Notes under the pieces: model-generated
What the model saw: the letters and a program-made list of their open reading frames with translations, nothing else
Databases searched by the model: none
Told to the model about the DNA's origin: nothing
Shown here: in pieces, positions 13,218-24,289 of the stretch
Numbering within the stretch: position 1 is the stretch's first letter
Layout of the letters: each line of letters starts with the position of its first letter
Assembly (NCBI RefSeq): GCF_009730915.1
Contig: NC_052474.1
Location: forward strand, 19,627,501 to 19,691,500
DNA: 64,000 bases
Direction: 5' to 3'
Source of the DNA: Dioscorea cayenensis subsp. rotundata
Lineage: Eukaryota; Streptophyta; Magnoliopsida; Dioscoreales; Dioscoreaceae
Position numbers and translations under genes: made by a program

Positions 13218-16200
13218 ATGGCATCAGGTTCTGGTTCTGGTACATCTGAATTTACACATACTTCCTTACCATTGTTTAAAGGAGATGGATATGAAAGATG
13301 GAGTGTCAAGATGATGAACCCTTTTTGAAAGCCAAGACTTATGGACTGTTGTAGAGAATGGACCTCTCAAAGAAGGGACAGATGATCAGAAGAAGGAGAG
13401 TAAGAAGGAAGATGTCAGAGCTTTGTATTTAATTTAGCAAGCAGTTGAAGAATCAATATTTGATAGAATTGTGAGGTTTAGAACTGCTAAAGAAGCATGG
13501 GAACACATTAAATCAGAATTTCATGGATCTTCTAAAATTGTGACAGTGAAGAGGCACACTCTTAAACAAAAATTTGAAGTTCTTCAGATGAGGGAGAATG
13601 AAGATGTGCAGCAGTATATTTTAAGAGTAATTGCATTTGGTGAACCAGATTAAAGGACTTGGGTATGATTTAGAAGAGAAGGAAGTGGTTGCTAAGGTGA
13701 TGAGAAGTGTGATATTTAAGTTTGATAATATCATTACATCCATTGAGGAGGCTAGAGATGTTGAGAAGCTTACTTTAGAGTGAATTAAGTGGGAGTTTAC
13801 AAGCAAATGAGGCAAGGTTCAACAGATTCAGTGACATTGCTGCAGATGACACAGTGTTTTATATGAAGGGCGAGTCATCAGCATCTGGTGGTTCAGTCAG
13901 TGGTTGTGAAAATGTGTCAGGATCTTCTGGCAGAGGTAGAGGTTTTGCAAGAACAAGAGGAAGATTTATGAGAAGAAGAGGCAGAAGTTTAAGCGATAAT
14001 AGAAGCCGATTTTCTGGTGAAGGAAGAGGAAATTTTCAGAGACAATGGCAGAATCAATCTAATTTTGGTCCTAGGAGCTTTGGTGGTCCAAGACAAGGTG
14101 GAATGCAAGAGATCAGGCAGTGGGAACTTTCAAAATGTGCAGTGCTTTAATTGTGGAAGATTTTGGCAAATAATATCTCACTGTTGGTCTCAAGATAGGA
14201 ATTTTGAGAAAGGATCAAGTTCTAGATCGATCAAGGCTCTAATGAAGTTGGAAATCTGTTCATGGTGCATGAGGGGTTAGACATGAATCATACTAAAGTG
14301 TGGTTGTTGGATAGTGGGGCCTCTAGTCATATGACTGTTAAGAAAGTTTATTTTATCAGTTTGATGAGTCAATACAACATTCAGCCAAGTTAGGTGATGA
14401 CAAGGAGGTGGAAGTCAAAGGTAGAGGTTCAGTTGCAGTCAAATCCAGTAATGGTGAGATAAAATTAATTCATGATGTGAAATTTGTTCCAAGCTTGGCT
14501 CATAATCTGTTGAGTATTGGGCAGTTGACTGGATGTGGGTACAATGTGATATTTGGAGAAAAGGAATGTTGTTTTAAGAATGCACAGACTGGTGATTTGC
14601 TATTTACTGTACATAAGAATGGCAGTAATCTATATCCTATTGTATTTTCTAAGAGTTTGCTTCTTAATGTTGCTATAAGTGGTGAGTAGCAGGCTTTATT
14701 ATGGCACAGGAGGTTTAAACACTTGAGTTTTCAAAATCTGCAGTTAATTTATCAGAAGAATTTGGTGTTGGGATTACTTCAGTTGCAGAATTTTGAACAT
14801 TGTGAAGCTTGTGTTTATGGCAAGTAGGTAAGGTTGCCTTTTGCCTCCGAAAATACTTGGAGAGCCAAATTCAGATTGCAACTGGTTCATGCAGATGTCG
14901 GTGGGCCTATGCAAACAGAATCTCATGAAGGTAACATGTATTTCTTACTTTTTGTGGATGATTTTACAAGGATGTGTTGGGTTTATTTATTGAGAAACAA
15001 ATATGAGGTGTTTAGTTGTTTTTAAAAATTTCTTGCATTAGTAGAAAGGCAGACAACTGAGAAATTAAGAACAATCAAAACAGATAGAGAAGGTGAGTTT
15101 TTCTCAAATGAATTTGATAATTTCTGTGGAAGTCTAGGTATTAGACATGAATTAACTGCACCATATTCCCCTCAGCAGAATGGAGTGGCTGAGAGGAAAA
15201 ACATGGTGTTAATAGAGGAGGCTAGATGTATGCTGAAATTTACTAAATTGCCAAAGGATTTCTGGGCAGAGGTAGTGTTGACAGCAGTATACATTTCCAA
15301 TATTTCTCCAACTAAAACTATGTTTAATCAAACTGAGAGTTGGTTTGGGATGAAACCAAAAGTACATCATTTGAAGATTTTTAGGTGTGTTGCTTATCCA
15401 CATGTGCAGAATTTACAGAAGTTGGATGATAGAGCTATTAAAGGGATTTTCATTGGATATGCATATGCAGCTAAGGCCTACAGAATTTATATTCCAAGCA
15501 CAAAGAAGGTAGTTATTAGTAAAGATGTGACTTTTTGTGGAAAATGAGACTTGGAATTGGTCTAATAATGAAATTGGTGTGAAGAAAATTGTGTTAGATG
15601 GGTTGTTGAAGCATTTTGGAGCTGTTACAATTAATGAAGAAATACAGCAGCAAGAAAGTCCAAGTACCATTGTTGCAGGAAATTCTGGCAATGGCAGTAC
15701 CTCATCGATCTCCAGTATCTCAGCAATTGGAGAGTAGTAGAACAATTGTTGATGAATCTCCAGTACAGAAAGTTGGGTCCTTGAAAAAAAATTATGAAAG
15801 CTGTTCATTTGTACTTACTATGTCGGATCATGTATCGTTTGAAGAAGTCAAAGCATTCTGAGGAGTGGCAAGAAGCTATGAAAAGTGAGATGAATTCAAT
15901 CCAGAAGAATGGAACATGGAGGTTGTGTGAATTACCATCTGACAGGAAGGTAATTGGAATTAAGTGAATGTATAAAACAAAATACAAACCCACAGGAGAA
16001 GTAGATAAATTCAAATCAATGTTAGTAACTAAGGGTTATGCACAGGAGTATGGAGTAGATTATGAAGAGGTGTTTGCACCAGTGGCAAGGATGGATACAG
16101 TGAGAATGCTATTAGCTCTAGTTGCAGTTAAAGGGTGGCCAGTATTTCATTTAGATGTTAAATCAGCTTTTTTTTTAAATGGAGACATTGAGGAGGAGGT

Positions 16201-17319
16201 CTATGTAGCTCAACCACATGGTTTTGAAATTTCTGGGAAAGAACAAATGGTGTATAGGTTTCTTAAAGTTCTGTGTGGCTTGAAACAAGCCCTAAGGGCT
16301 TGGTATGGTAGACTGGATGTATGACTTGAGTCACAGGGGTTCAAAAGAAGTGAAATTGAGCATATGTTGATGACCTAATATATTTAGGGTCATCACTTAG
16401 TTCAATCAAAGAATTCTATCAAGCTTATGAAGGGTGAATTTGAAATGAATGATCTTGGCCTCATGTCTTATTTTTTAGGGCTTGAAATTAAGCAAGATTT
16501 ATCTAGGATTCTATCACTCAGAAGAGGTATGAGGCAGATTTGTTAAAAACTCATAATATGAAAAATTGTAAGGCGATATTTGTGCCTTTAACCCAATGTG
16601 CAAAGCTGCATTTATTTGAACAGTCAGAGGCCATTGATGCAACACATTATAGAAGGGCAATTGGAAAGTTATTGTATTTAACACACACAAGGCCTGATAT
16701 TATGTTTGTTGTCAATATCATGTCAAGGTTTATTTGTCATCCTAATAAAATTCATTTGGGAGCAATGAAGCATGTACTCAGGTATATTTCTAGGACACCT
16801 AAGTTTGGTATTATGTATGAAAAAGGCCTGAGTTGTAATTTGCAAGGCTTTAGTGATAGTGATTGGGGTGGCAACTTACTTGATAGGAAAAGTACTACAT
16901 GGGTTGTGTTTAATCTTGGCTTAGGAGCAATCTATTGGTCTTCAAAAAAACAGGATGTGGTTGCTCTATATACAGTAGAGGCTAAATACTATGCTTTGGG
17001 AGCTGCTTGTTGTCAGGCAATTTGGGTGAAGCAAATTTTGCAGGACTGTGGTGTGATGATTAAAAAGTCAGTTGCTATTAATTGTGATACCAAAGCATGT
17101 ATAGCTATTGACAGGAATCCTGTGTTACATAACAAGACCAAAAATATAGCTATCAAGTATCATTTTATCAGGGCATTAGTTCAGAATCAAGAAATTCAAC
17201 TGTGGTTTTTGCAAATATGAAGAACAACTGGCTGATATTTTCACTGAATGTCTTGATGCTCAACAATTTAACAATTTGCGAAATCAACTTGGTGTCTGCA
17301 GGCTTCAATCAAGGGAGAG
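13218..17319 (+). pseudogene. Degraded copia gag-pol polyprotein
   Basis: Start M-A-S-G-S-G at 13218. The gag frame breaks near 13325, has an in-frame TAG at about 13435, and reads A-K-E-A-W-E-H-I afterwards. The zinc knuckle (about 14143) is C-F-N-C-G-R-F-W-Q-I-I-S-H-C, where the usual His ligand is Gln. The protease motif L-L-D-S-G-A-S-S-H-M is intact at 14303. Integrase retains the first D (H-A-D-V-G-G), the second (T-D-R-E-G-E-F) and E (E-A-R-C-M-L). Reverse transcriptase has L-D-V-K-S-A-F and a Y-V-D-D that survives only in a shifted frame near 16363, after a deletion of about 20 codons. RNase H has S-D-S-D-W-G. At least five stops or frameshifts. Confidence 0.92.
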
Positions 17320-17321
17320 TG
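17311..17321 (+). other. Polypurine tract of the copia element
   Basis: AAGGGAGAGTG directly precedes the 3' LTR, where plus-strand DNA synthesis would be primed. Confidence 0.7.
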
Positions 17322-17766
17322 TGTTAGCAGATGATTGAAGCAATGATTGTGGTGCTGCAGGAAGAGATCAGTATCTGAAGTAGAAGTTAACATGTCTATA
17401 GATTTGTATGAGTTCTGGGTTTTTGTATTCAGTTATGTGTTTTGTTTAGAGTGTGTATTGTATTTATAATAGTTATGAGCAAGAGGGAAAAACTGAGAAA
17501 AGTTGAAGTTAAAACGAACGGCTCTGATTTAATCATCATGTGTTGGTGTCTTTAGTTCGAAGCATAACAATGTGAAGTTGTGGATGATGACATGTTTTAT
17601 CAAGTGTGTGGCAGGTGTTTTCCACTAAATCTCAGTGGATAAGAGATAAGCTTGCTGTAATTTGAGAAAGTAGTTCTAATAAAGTGATGAATGTTTTGAG
17701 TGTTTTTCTCTGTGTTTTTCCTTTGATTTTGTTACTGATCTTCTTCATTGAATCTATGAGCATTCA
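17322..17766 (+). repeat. 3' LTR of the copia element
   Basis: Starts TGTTAGCAGAT and ends GAGCATTCA like the 5' LTR, from which it differs by scattered transitions and three or four single-base indels. Confidence 0.9.
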
Positions 17767-17901
17767 TAACATGGACCTCTCTCACAATTCAAGAGCATGC
17801 AAACACATGCAAGACTCTTCATTCCCCACAAGTTCTCTCTTGGTTATCACCAACTTCAACCTCACTCCTTCCACTTTCAACCCTATCTCATCCTCACAAG
17901 C

Positions 17902-17955
17902 TGTGTATGCATGCATGCATGCATGAGCGCTAGCGCGCGCACGCGCACACACACA
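17902..17955. repeat. Alternating purine-pyrimidine tract (GCAT, GCGC and CACA runs)
   Basis: A (TGCA)n block, a short GAGCGCTAGC palindrome, then GCGCGCGCACGCGC running into ACACACACA. Two stretches of about 23 bp are strictly alternating, with a break between them. A pure (TA)n run follows at 17968. Confidence 0.9.
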
Positions 17956-17965
17956 AGCTTCACTA

Positions 17966-17967
<2 letters not shown>

Positions 17968-18004
<37 letters not shown>
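17968..18004. repeat. (TA)n microsatellite
   Basis: About 18 uninterrupted TA units, just downstream of the copia insertion and within the older LTR-like sequence. Confidence 0.95.
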
Positions 18005-18006
<2 letters not shown>

Positions 18007-18577
18007 ATGAATATACCATGCATATATAGACCCACACAAGAGCCACAAATAACTATTTCTCTCTCCCTTATCCAATCCTAGCTAGTTCAGACTCAAGGCA
18101 GGAGAAACCATGATAAATTTAACAAGATAAAAATCCTACCTTCACAAAGCTTAATGCCGAGTAGAGTGAAAAATAATCTGTGACCAAATTAACAATCCAA
18201 GGATATAATCAAATTAATTAAGGATAAAATAATTTTAAAATAAACTTAACTTAAACCATAACCTTTAACCATATTGTCACTGATCGAAAACCCTCATCAG
18301 TCATCATCACTTCATTAGCCCACCACGTGCCAACATTTCCATTTTCTTTTTTTTTTTTCCTCATCAACTTCCGTTTCAGTCTCTTCTTGAAAGAATTATT
18401 ACAAAAAGTTCCCTGAAAATTCACAAACAGTCCCTAATTTTCCATGAATCTCTGCTCATATATAAGTCCTTGGAGAAGCAATTAAATCAACCACTCACTC
18501 ATGAAAATCATTACCAAGAAGGTCCTTTAAAAATATTTAAAATAAAAGTATTTAAAAAATCCAGGATGTGACACTTC

Positions 18578-21500
18578 ATAATAAAAATTATTTTACTCAA
18601 GTAAAACATACATGATATGTTTGCTTATATTGCCTTAACTTTATACTTATGTGGGCCTCAAAGTTTGTACCAGTTTGGTACCGTCATTCACGCCATGACA
18701 AAAGGATAGACAAGAGACCAAAAGACACATCGATCAGAGCCATGATAGCTGAGCTCAGACAATAGTCCCTCAAAAAACTTGAAATTGGCCAAATCTTTAA
18801 AGTTTACAGCGCCTTCCTAGGAGATCTACCCATTTTTTCACACAAGAAAACAATGGTCTTTCCTACCTATTGATATGGCTGATGTGATTTGAGAGGGGGA
18901 TGGATGGTTAAATACTTGATGTGGGGAGGGATTTGGAAACAATTTTGTTCTTTTCTGAGGGACCTAATGAGTAAATATATATTATTGTTTGTCCCGTATT
19001 AGATACTCAGGGATTCTATCTGCTTCGTTCTTTGGTCTTTTGTAGTGGGACTTAATAAGGACAATTAACACTCTTTGGTTCTTACCTAAACTTGGTAGGC
19101 ACCTTCTTTTGGATCACTCCTCTGATTCTCTTGTTATCAGGTCCCTTTTCATGTATATATATATATTTTCGGAGGATCATGTTTAGTCAGTCACATTAAT
19201 TGGAAAGTATATGTAAAGTTCTTACTTCTAGTATTTGATTGAAATTAAGTACACACCTTTCATCTATTGGTTGAAATTATGCTTTAAGTATGTGTGGTTT
19301 CAATTTATACTTTTATGGAATTGCATTTAATTAGAAGCAAGTAGAAGCTAGATAAAGTTGGATTGAACAAACCAAAATGCCTAGAAGTCAGTGCATCAGA
19401 CATGATAGTTTGTGTTTGATATATTGTATGATTGCACCTCATGGACAAGTGTAATTATAACTGCTGAGTTCTCACGTGGATTGGTGCTATCATCTGCAAC
19501 TGGGGTAATGAAGCCAAACCTGCAGTTTCTGATGTGATTTTGAATCTGATTCATATTATTCTTGATTCCTGGTTGGCTTTGCTACTCCGCTTATCATGCA
19601 TAATAAATATTCAGATTTTTTTTTTCATCAATAATAGTTCCAAATTTTATTTTATTTTTCTAATCAACTTAAACTTTGAGGTTGAAGAATATTTGTAGAA
19701 TTTGAGTGGCTGCTGATCAGGTTCATTCAGTCACATCAATTGCCAGCCACAAGAGACCAAATGGGAGGGAAATTAAGACAAGAAAGTGTAGGCCATGAGA
19801 AGTTTAACTGCCGTACAAAAACTGGCAAGCTTGCCTTCTCAAGGCACAGGGAACCGCAAGAGAGTCCATGGAGCTTGTCCTATGAAATTAAAGAATATAT
19901 ATATATAATTAAACTCAAACCAACCATATATATATATATATATTGGATAAAATTAATTAATGGTCAAGCTAGAAAAAAAATTTGTATATAATTAGTTCAA
20001 CTGTTCAAGAACTAAAATTAACATATTTATATTTATGGACCAAAAACAAACAATAACAACCCGAATTGTATTAATAGTTTTAACCCAAAAGAACATATTA
20101 TTTTTGGGAAAGGCAAAAGAATATATGTGTCCCCCCAAATCCTTTTACTAGTAGAGCATGCTTCCTAATTCTCACGTGAACACTTGACGTCTTATGCATG
20201 TTAATGGACTATATATATAAATATATACTGGCTCTGGGTTTGTGGGGACATCTATTACTATGTCCCTCCTTTTTGTCTTCATCCTATTCCATTGTAGTCC
20301 TGCTCTATGCTACCAGACGGACCTCTTTCTGTGTGTGTATGTGTGGGAGTGCATGGATGTCTTTTACCTTGTACATATGTGTGCATCTAATTAAGCATTG
20401 TTATATTTATTTTTATATGTGAATATATATATATATATCTTTTAAGTTATTTATTTTGGGACAACCTTGTCGGACATACATGACAGTTGCTTTATTTCAC
20501 ATCAATCACAATAATAATCATTTTCTAGAACACTAGTCAAAGGTGGACGTGGCCTAGGAGTATAGGTTAAGGGTCTAGTCTGAAGTCTGAACAAGAGTGT
20601 TTTTACTTACGTTTTTTTTAAAAAAAGGTTTGGTAGTTATAGATTTGGTAGTTAAGTACTGTAACATGTCATTCAAACAGTATAAAGAGTGAGTTTTATG
20701 AAACATTGTTATCCAATCATTTGGTTTAAGGTCGCTTGCATTCAAGCTAGAAAGTAGTACTGAGAGTTTGGATTATTCCTCCCACTCTAGTCCTGAAAGA
20801 CATTAAGTCAAATGTAGAATTGGACAAAAGTCATCAAAGCACATTTTGTAGGCTCTTTAGTTAGTACAAGTCATAAATGCACCTGCAAAACAAAAATCCA
20901 ATAAGTGAGACAACTGCTTGGTGGACAAAAAACCACAGAATGGGACCCCAGAACAACTTGGTAGAAGAACTAAAAGCAAAAAACTAAAAAGTAATTTTTA
21001 TATATATATACATTAAACTTATAAGAAATTAAAGGAAGTGTTAATTATATTAATTAATCAGGGTTTGAGAATATTAGAAGGACAAGGCTAGGTCTCTCAT
21101 CAACATGTGTACTTTTAAACAATTAAAAAGCAAAAAAAAAAAAACTGCATCTGATTTCTGATTGGCAAAATCAAGGCTTTTTAGTATGTGAAAACATAGC
21201 TGCAGATATGGCATTGATTACAAAGAAGAAAAGTTATTATTGTTTCTGTGCATGACCAACCATATATCACTTTTGATTCAGAGACTAGTAATGGATTATT
21301 TTTTCACTTTACAAACTCAAATCTCTACAGAGTACAAAGATTGATGTACATCAAGAGATTATAACTTTATAAGGAACCCAACTTTTGTTTGTGAAGTTAA
21401 TTTGGTTCCTGGATATATATTCATGAATTAACTTATTGCTTTGTTTTACTTTGATTTTTTTTTGCAAAAACAAGCACACATACACACAAAGAATGGTGTG

Positions 21501-21931
21501 TCCAAGGAAAAGCTAGCTAAAACTAACTACTTAAGGATCATACAGACAGCCCAGATTGATATGCAAGGAGGAAAAATTGAAGAAATCTGAGAGGGAGTGT
21601 GGTGGGAATTAGGGCACATATGAAGCCAATTCCTGCCAGTGAACCTGATTGGTTGAACTGAGATGTAGGACCCACCCCAATAACATGCTCTTTGTGGTGG
21701 GTCCCCACCACAAGATCTGTCCCCATCCATACCTCAGTTAAAAATAAAAACACAGCTCCTACTGCTCAAATGCAGCCATGGAACCCATTCTCATTCTTTT
21801 TCTTTGCCTTTTTAAGATAAAAAAAGGCCATGGAGGCTCTTCATAAACTAGGCACTCATCTCTTGAACTCCATAAATCCAATGCATACAGTGTAATAACA
21901 TGGTTAACAGCTGCAAACCATTAAATTTGTT
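18578..21931. other. Intergenic region without recognised gene
   Basis: AT-rich DNA with short (TA)n runs (near 19160, 19900, 20430, 21000). Open frames of 60-83 codons exist on both strands but none shows a domain, a convincing start or splice support. The segment 21590-21760 contains a GTGGGTCC...GGACCCAC inverted arrangement, too loose to call a structured RNA. Confidence 0.45.
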
Positions 21932-22290
21932 TTGTTGTTGTTGTTGTTAATTGCAGGTATATATGAACATTTACTAGATCTTGGGAAGCTGAATTTGGTG
22001 AAAAGATTGGACTTTAGCCTGGTTTTATGTTATGGGGGATTTGGATGGTGGAGAAGATTGAGATTTTTGTTGAAACTAGTCCAACAGAGAGGTGCTGCCA
22101 GAGGCCATACACATCAATCCAGACAAAGGTGATTGTGATCTTTTTTTATACATATATAAAATAAATAAATAAATGTAAACCTTGTTCTTCTTTTTTATAT
22201 GTTTCTTTTCTTTCTAGGTTCTTGGAAGTATGCAAATTTGTGGGGGAGAGATGGTTAAAGTTTGCAGGACCATTACACATCAATTCTAAG
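21932..22290 (+). CDS. Candidate small two-exon ORF, unknown and uncertain
   Basis: An open frame through 22130 reads into a possible donor (CAAAG/GTGATT at 22130) and, after about 88 bp, a pyrimidine-rich acceptor (TTTCTTTCTAG/GTTCTT, about 22218). The joined frame continues for some 24 residues to a TGA near 22290, giving about 90 residues with W-W-R-R-L-R-F-L-L and G-E-R-W-L-K-F motifs. TTGCAG just upstream of 21958 could be an acceptor of an earlier exon. I recognise no family. It may be noncoding; the splice signals are the only argument for it. Confidence 0.18.
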
Positions 22291-22534
22291 TGAGATGAAA
22301 GGGAACTTAAAGCAAAGCCTTATTGTTATATTGTAGCCATTGGAGTTTGGAAACATATGCAATTAATAAAAGAGAAAGAGGACAGGATTGGAATTTTATT
22401 TATTTTGGATGACCCAAGAATAGTCATGGTCAGAAGAATTATATATCTTCAAATGACCACTCACACTTCTTCTGTCAAATCTTGGTAATTTTAATCATTG
22501 GGAATATGCATTGATTAAAATACTGTGAGTGTAC

Positions 22535-22584
<50 letters not shown>

Positions 22585-24252
22585 TTTTATGTATACTCTC
22601 TTGTGAGTGGCTGAAGAAAGACATGGCTTAAAATTGACCTCACATCCTAGCTGAAAATTTAATCTGTTTGAAGTCCTTGGAAACACCCAACTGTGCATGT
22701 CTGTATTATATATATATAGTTGAAAGATTGATTATTGGAGAGAGTGTGTACATTTTATTATAATAATAATAATTATTATTATTATTATTATTATTAGCAT
22801 TTAATGAAGGCTGTTTTTAGGTCATTATTTTTGTTAGAGATTATATCGTTATGTTATATATTATAATATAGTATACTATTAATTTATATAGTTTATTTTT
22901 TAGAAAATATGCTTGCCTCTACTTTTTGCAATCCAAATGTTTGGAAAGGGATAATCTATTTATTTTGAGATAAATATACATATTTAATACAATTGAGTAG
23001 AGATAATTTTATTATACTTTCATTCAATTCCCATCCCTTTCAATCTGTATGCAAACATTGATAGTTTTATTTGGATTCTTATCATGAAAAATGTAGATGA
23101 ATATGTTGAGTAAGATGGAGATATAGTCCACTTATTACAGCGATAAACATCTAAATACATTAATAAAAAAACTATAAATATAATACTTAATGAGTGAATA
23201 AAAACTTTTTATACACGTTCTAACCTAGTCTCTTATCCCGTTGTGTTGCTTGGATCTTCCTTAAAAAACATGTGGATGAAAATAGGAAAGAAAGAACCGG
23301 ACAAACTACTTTATTTTGATAGTAAATATCTAAATATTCTCGTAAAAATAAATATAAATCCAATACTATCAACTTAGGATAATTTTATTATTATTTTAAT
23401 TTATTTTTTATTCACTAGATTTACAATCAACTCTAAATACTTTTATGACCCCTAAATTTGTTTGAATTCAGGCATAAAAAATACCGTTAAAAAAATAAAA
23501 GTAGAATGAATTAAGATAAAATTTTCTCTACTAAAGTATATTAAGTTTAATATTAAATTATAATCAAATAAATATAAGGTAGAATGTGAATGAAAGTACC
23601 ATCTCAAGCTCAAGTTAAGGTTTGGTGGCTTGTTCACAGCTATAAAAAACAAAATTATATTAGATACTATATATATATATATCGGAATTATATTGGACGT
23701 GGATAAAAATAGAATAAATAGATATAAAATTTCCCATAGCTAATTGAACTATATTATTATACTTATTTTATAATTTTATCCCAATATCATGTCCCTTGCC
23801 CTCCCTCTGGGACATTATTTGAATCCTTATCCCAATCTCTTGGGATTAGTAACAACTTATCCACATCCTAAGCCCTCGTCATGCATCATACCATTTCCTT
23901 GAAACTCACATTTCTATCTTCATCTACTCTAATTAATACAAGAGTTCTTATCACACACACACACAAAGAGACAGAGTCACAATAGAAAAGATAAGAGAGA
24001 TTGCATGCATGGCATGGTTAATCAAAAATCTCAAGAATAAGTTAAAACATTCATTATATTAAATTCCATATGGGACCTCCTATTCCTATTTCTCAAACTC
24101 CTCTTAAAAACTTAATCCATAATCCATCAAATGTATCCATGCAACAAAAAGTCCTTTCCCTTAAAACTTGTACCATTTTGTCCTCTACTTCCTCTTCCTC
24201 CTATACATACTCCCCCATCCACCATCCCCTATCACATACAACTCACTCCCAT
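22291..24252. other. Intergenic region upstream of the gibberellin 20-oxidase
   Basis: AT-rich, with a compound (TA)n(TG)n microsatellite at 22533-22582 and an (ATT)n run at 22765-22796. No coding sequence recognised. CTATACATAC at about 24201 sits about 90 bp before the oxidase start codon and is a possible TATA box; (ACAC)n at 23954-23966 is low complexity. Confidence 0.45.
22533..22582. repeat. Compound (TA)n(TG)n microsatellite
   Basis: A (TA)n run passes directly into (TG)n at about 22553. The same compound type recurs at 27316-27361. Confidence 0.95.
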
Positions 24253-24287
24253 TCTTCTTCTTCTTCTTCTTCTTCTTCTTCTTCTTC
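24253..24287 (+). repeat. (TTC)n tract in the gibberellin 20-oxidase leader
   Basis: Twelve TTC/CTT units end three bases before the start codon at 24290. Pyrimidine-rich leaders are common in plants. Read in the oxidase frame the tract would give poly-leucine if translation began at the in-frame ATG at 24131. Confidence 0.9.
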
Positions 24288-24289
24288 TC

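Larger units (their letters stand above)
12630..17766 (+). mobile_element. Ty1/copia LTR retrotransposon, nearly full length but decayed
   Basis: Two LTRs of about 445 bp (12630-13073, 17322-17766) enclose a 12-nt primer-binding site matching initiator-methionine tRNA and a degraded gag-pol in the copia order protease, integrase, reverse transcriptase, RNase H. By eye the LTRs differ at roughly 28 positions (about 6 percent), mostly transitions, so the insertion is not recent. Flanking bases (TAGAC on the left, TAACA on the right) do not form a clear 5-bp target duplication; mutation or inter-element recombination could explain this. Multiple stops and frameshifts exclude autonomous movement. 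Confidence 0.92.
9990..18577 (-). mobile_element. Probable long LTR (Ty3/gypsy-like, minus strand) interrupted by later insertions
   Basis: Read on the minus strand, sequence from 18577 starts TGTCACATCC, a start seen in some plant gypsy LTRs. It runs through 18.1-17.8 kb, resumes on the other side of the copia element (12629 down to 11302), and resumes again beyond the MITE (10611 down to about 9990). The texture stays LTR-like and no coding domain appears, apart from a short frame near 10147-10212. The total without insertions would be about 2.7 kb. The lower boundary and a target-site duplication were not found, so both element class and extent are inferred. Confidence 0.35.

Noticed and set aside
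15413..15808. A 131-codon minus-strand frame
   Set aside because: Antisense to the copia integrase region; no domain of its own.
17782..18081. Frames across the GCAT/TA repeats on both strands
   Set aside because: Made by alternating repeats (Ile-Tyr and Ala-Cys runs); no coding meaning.
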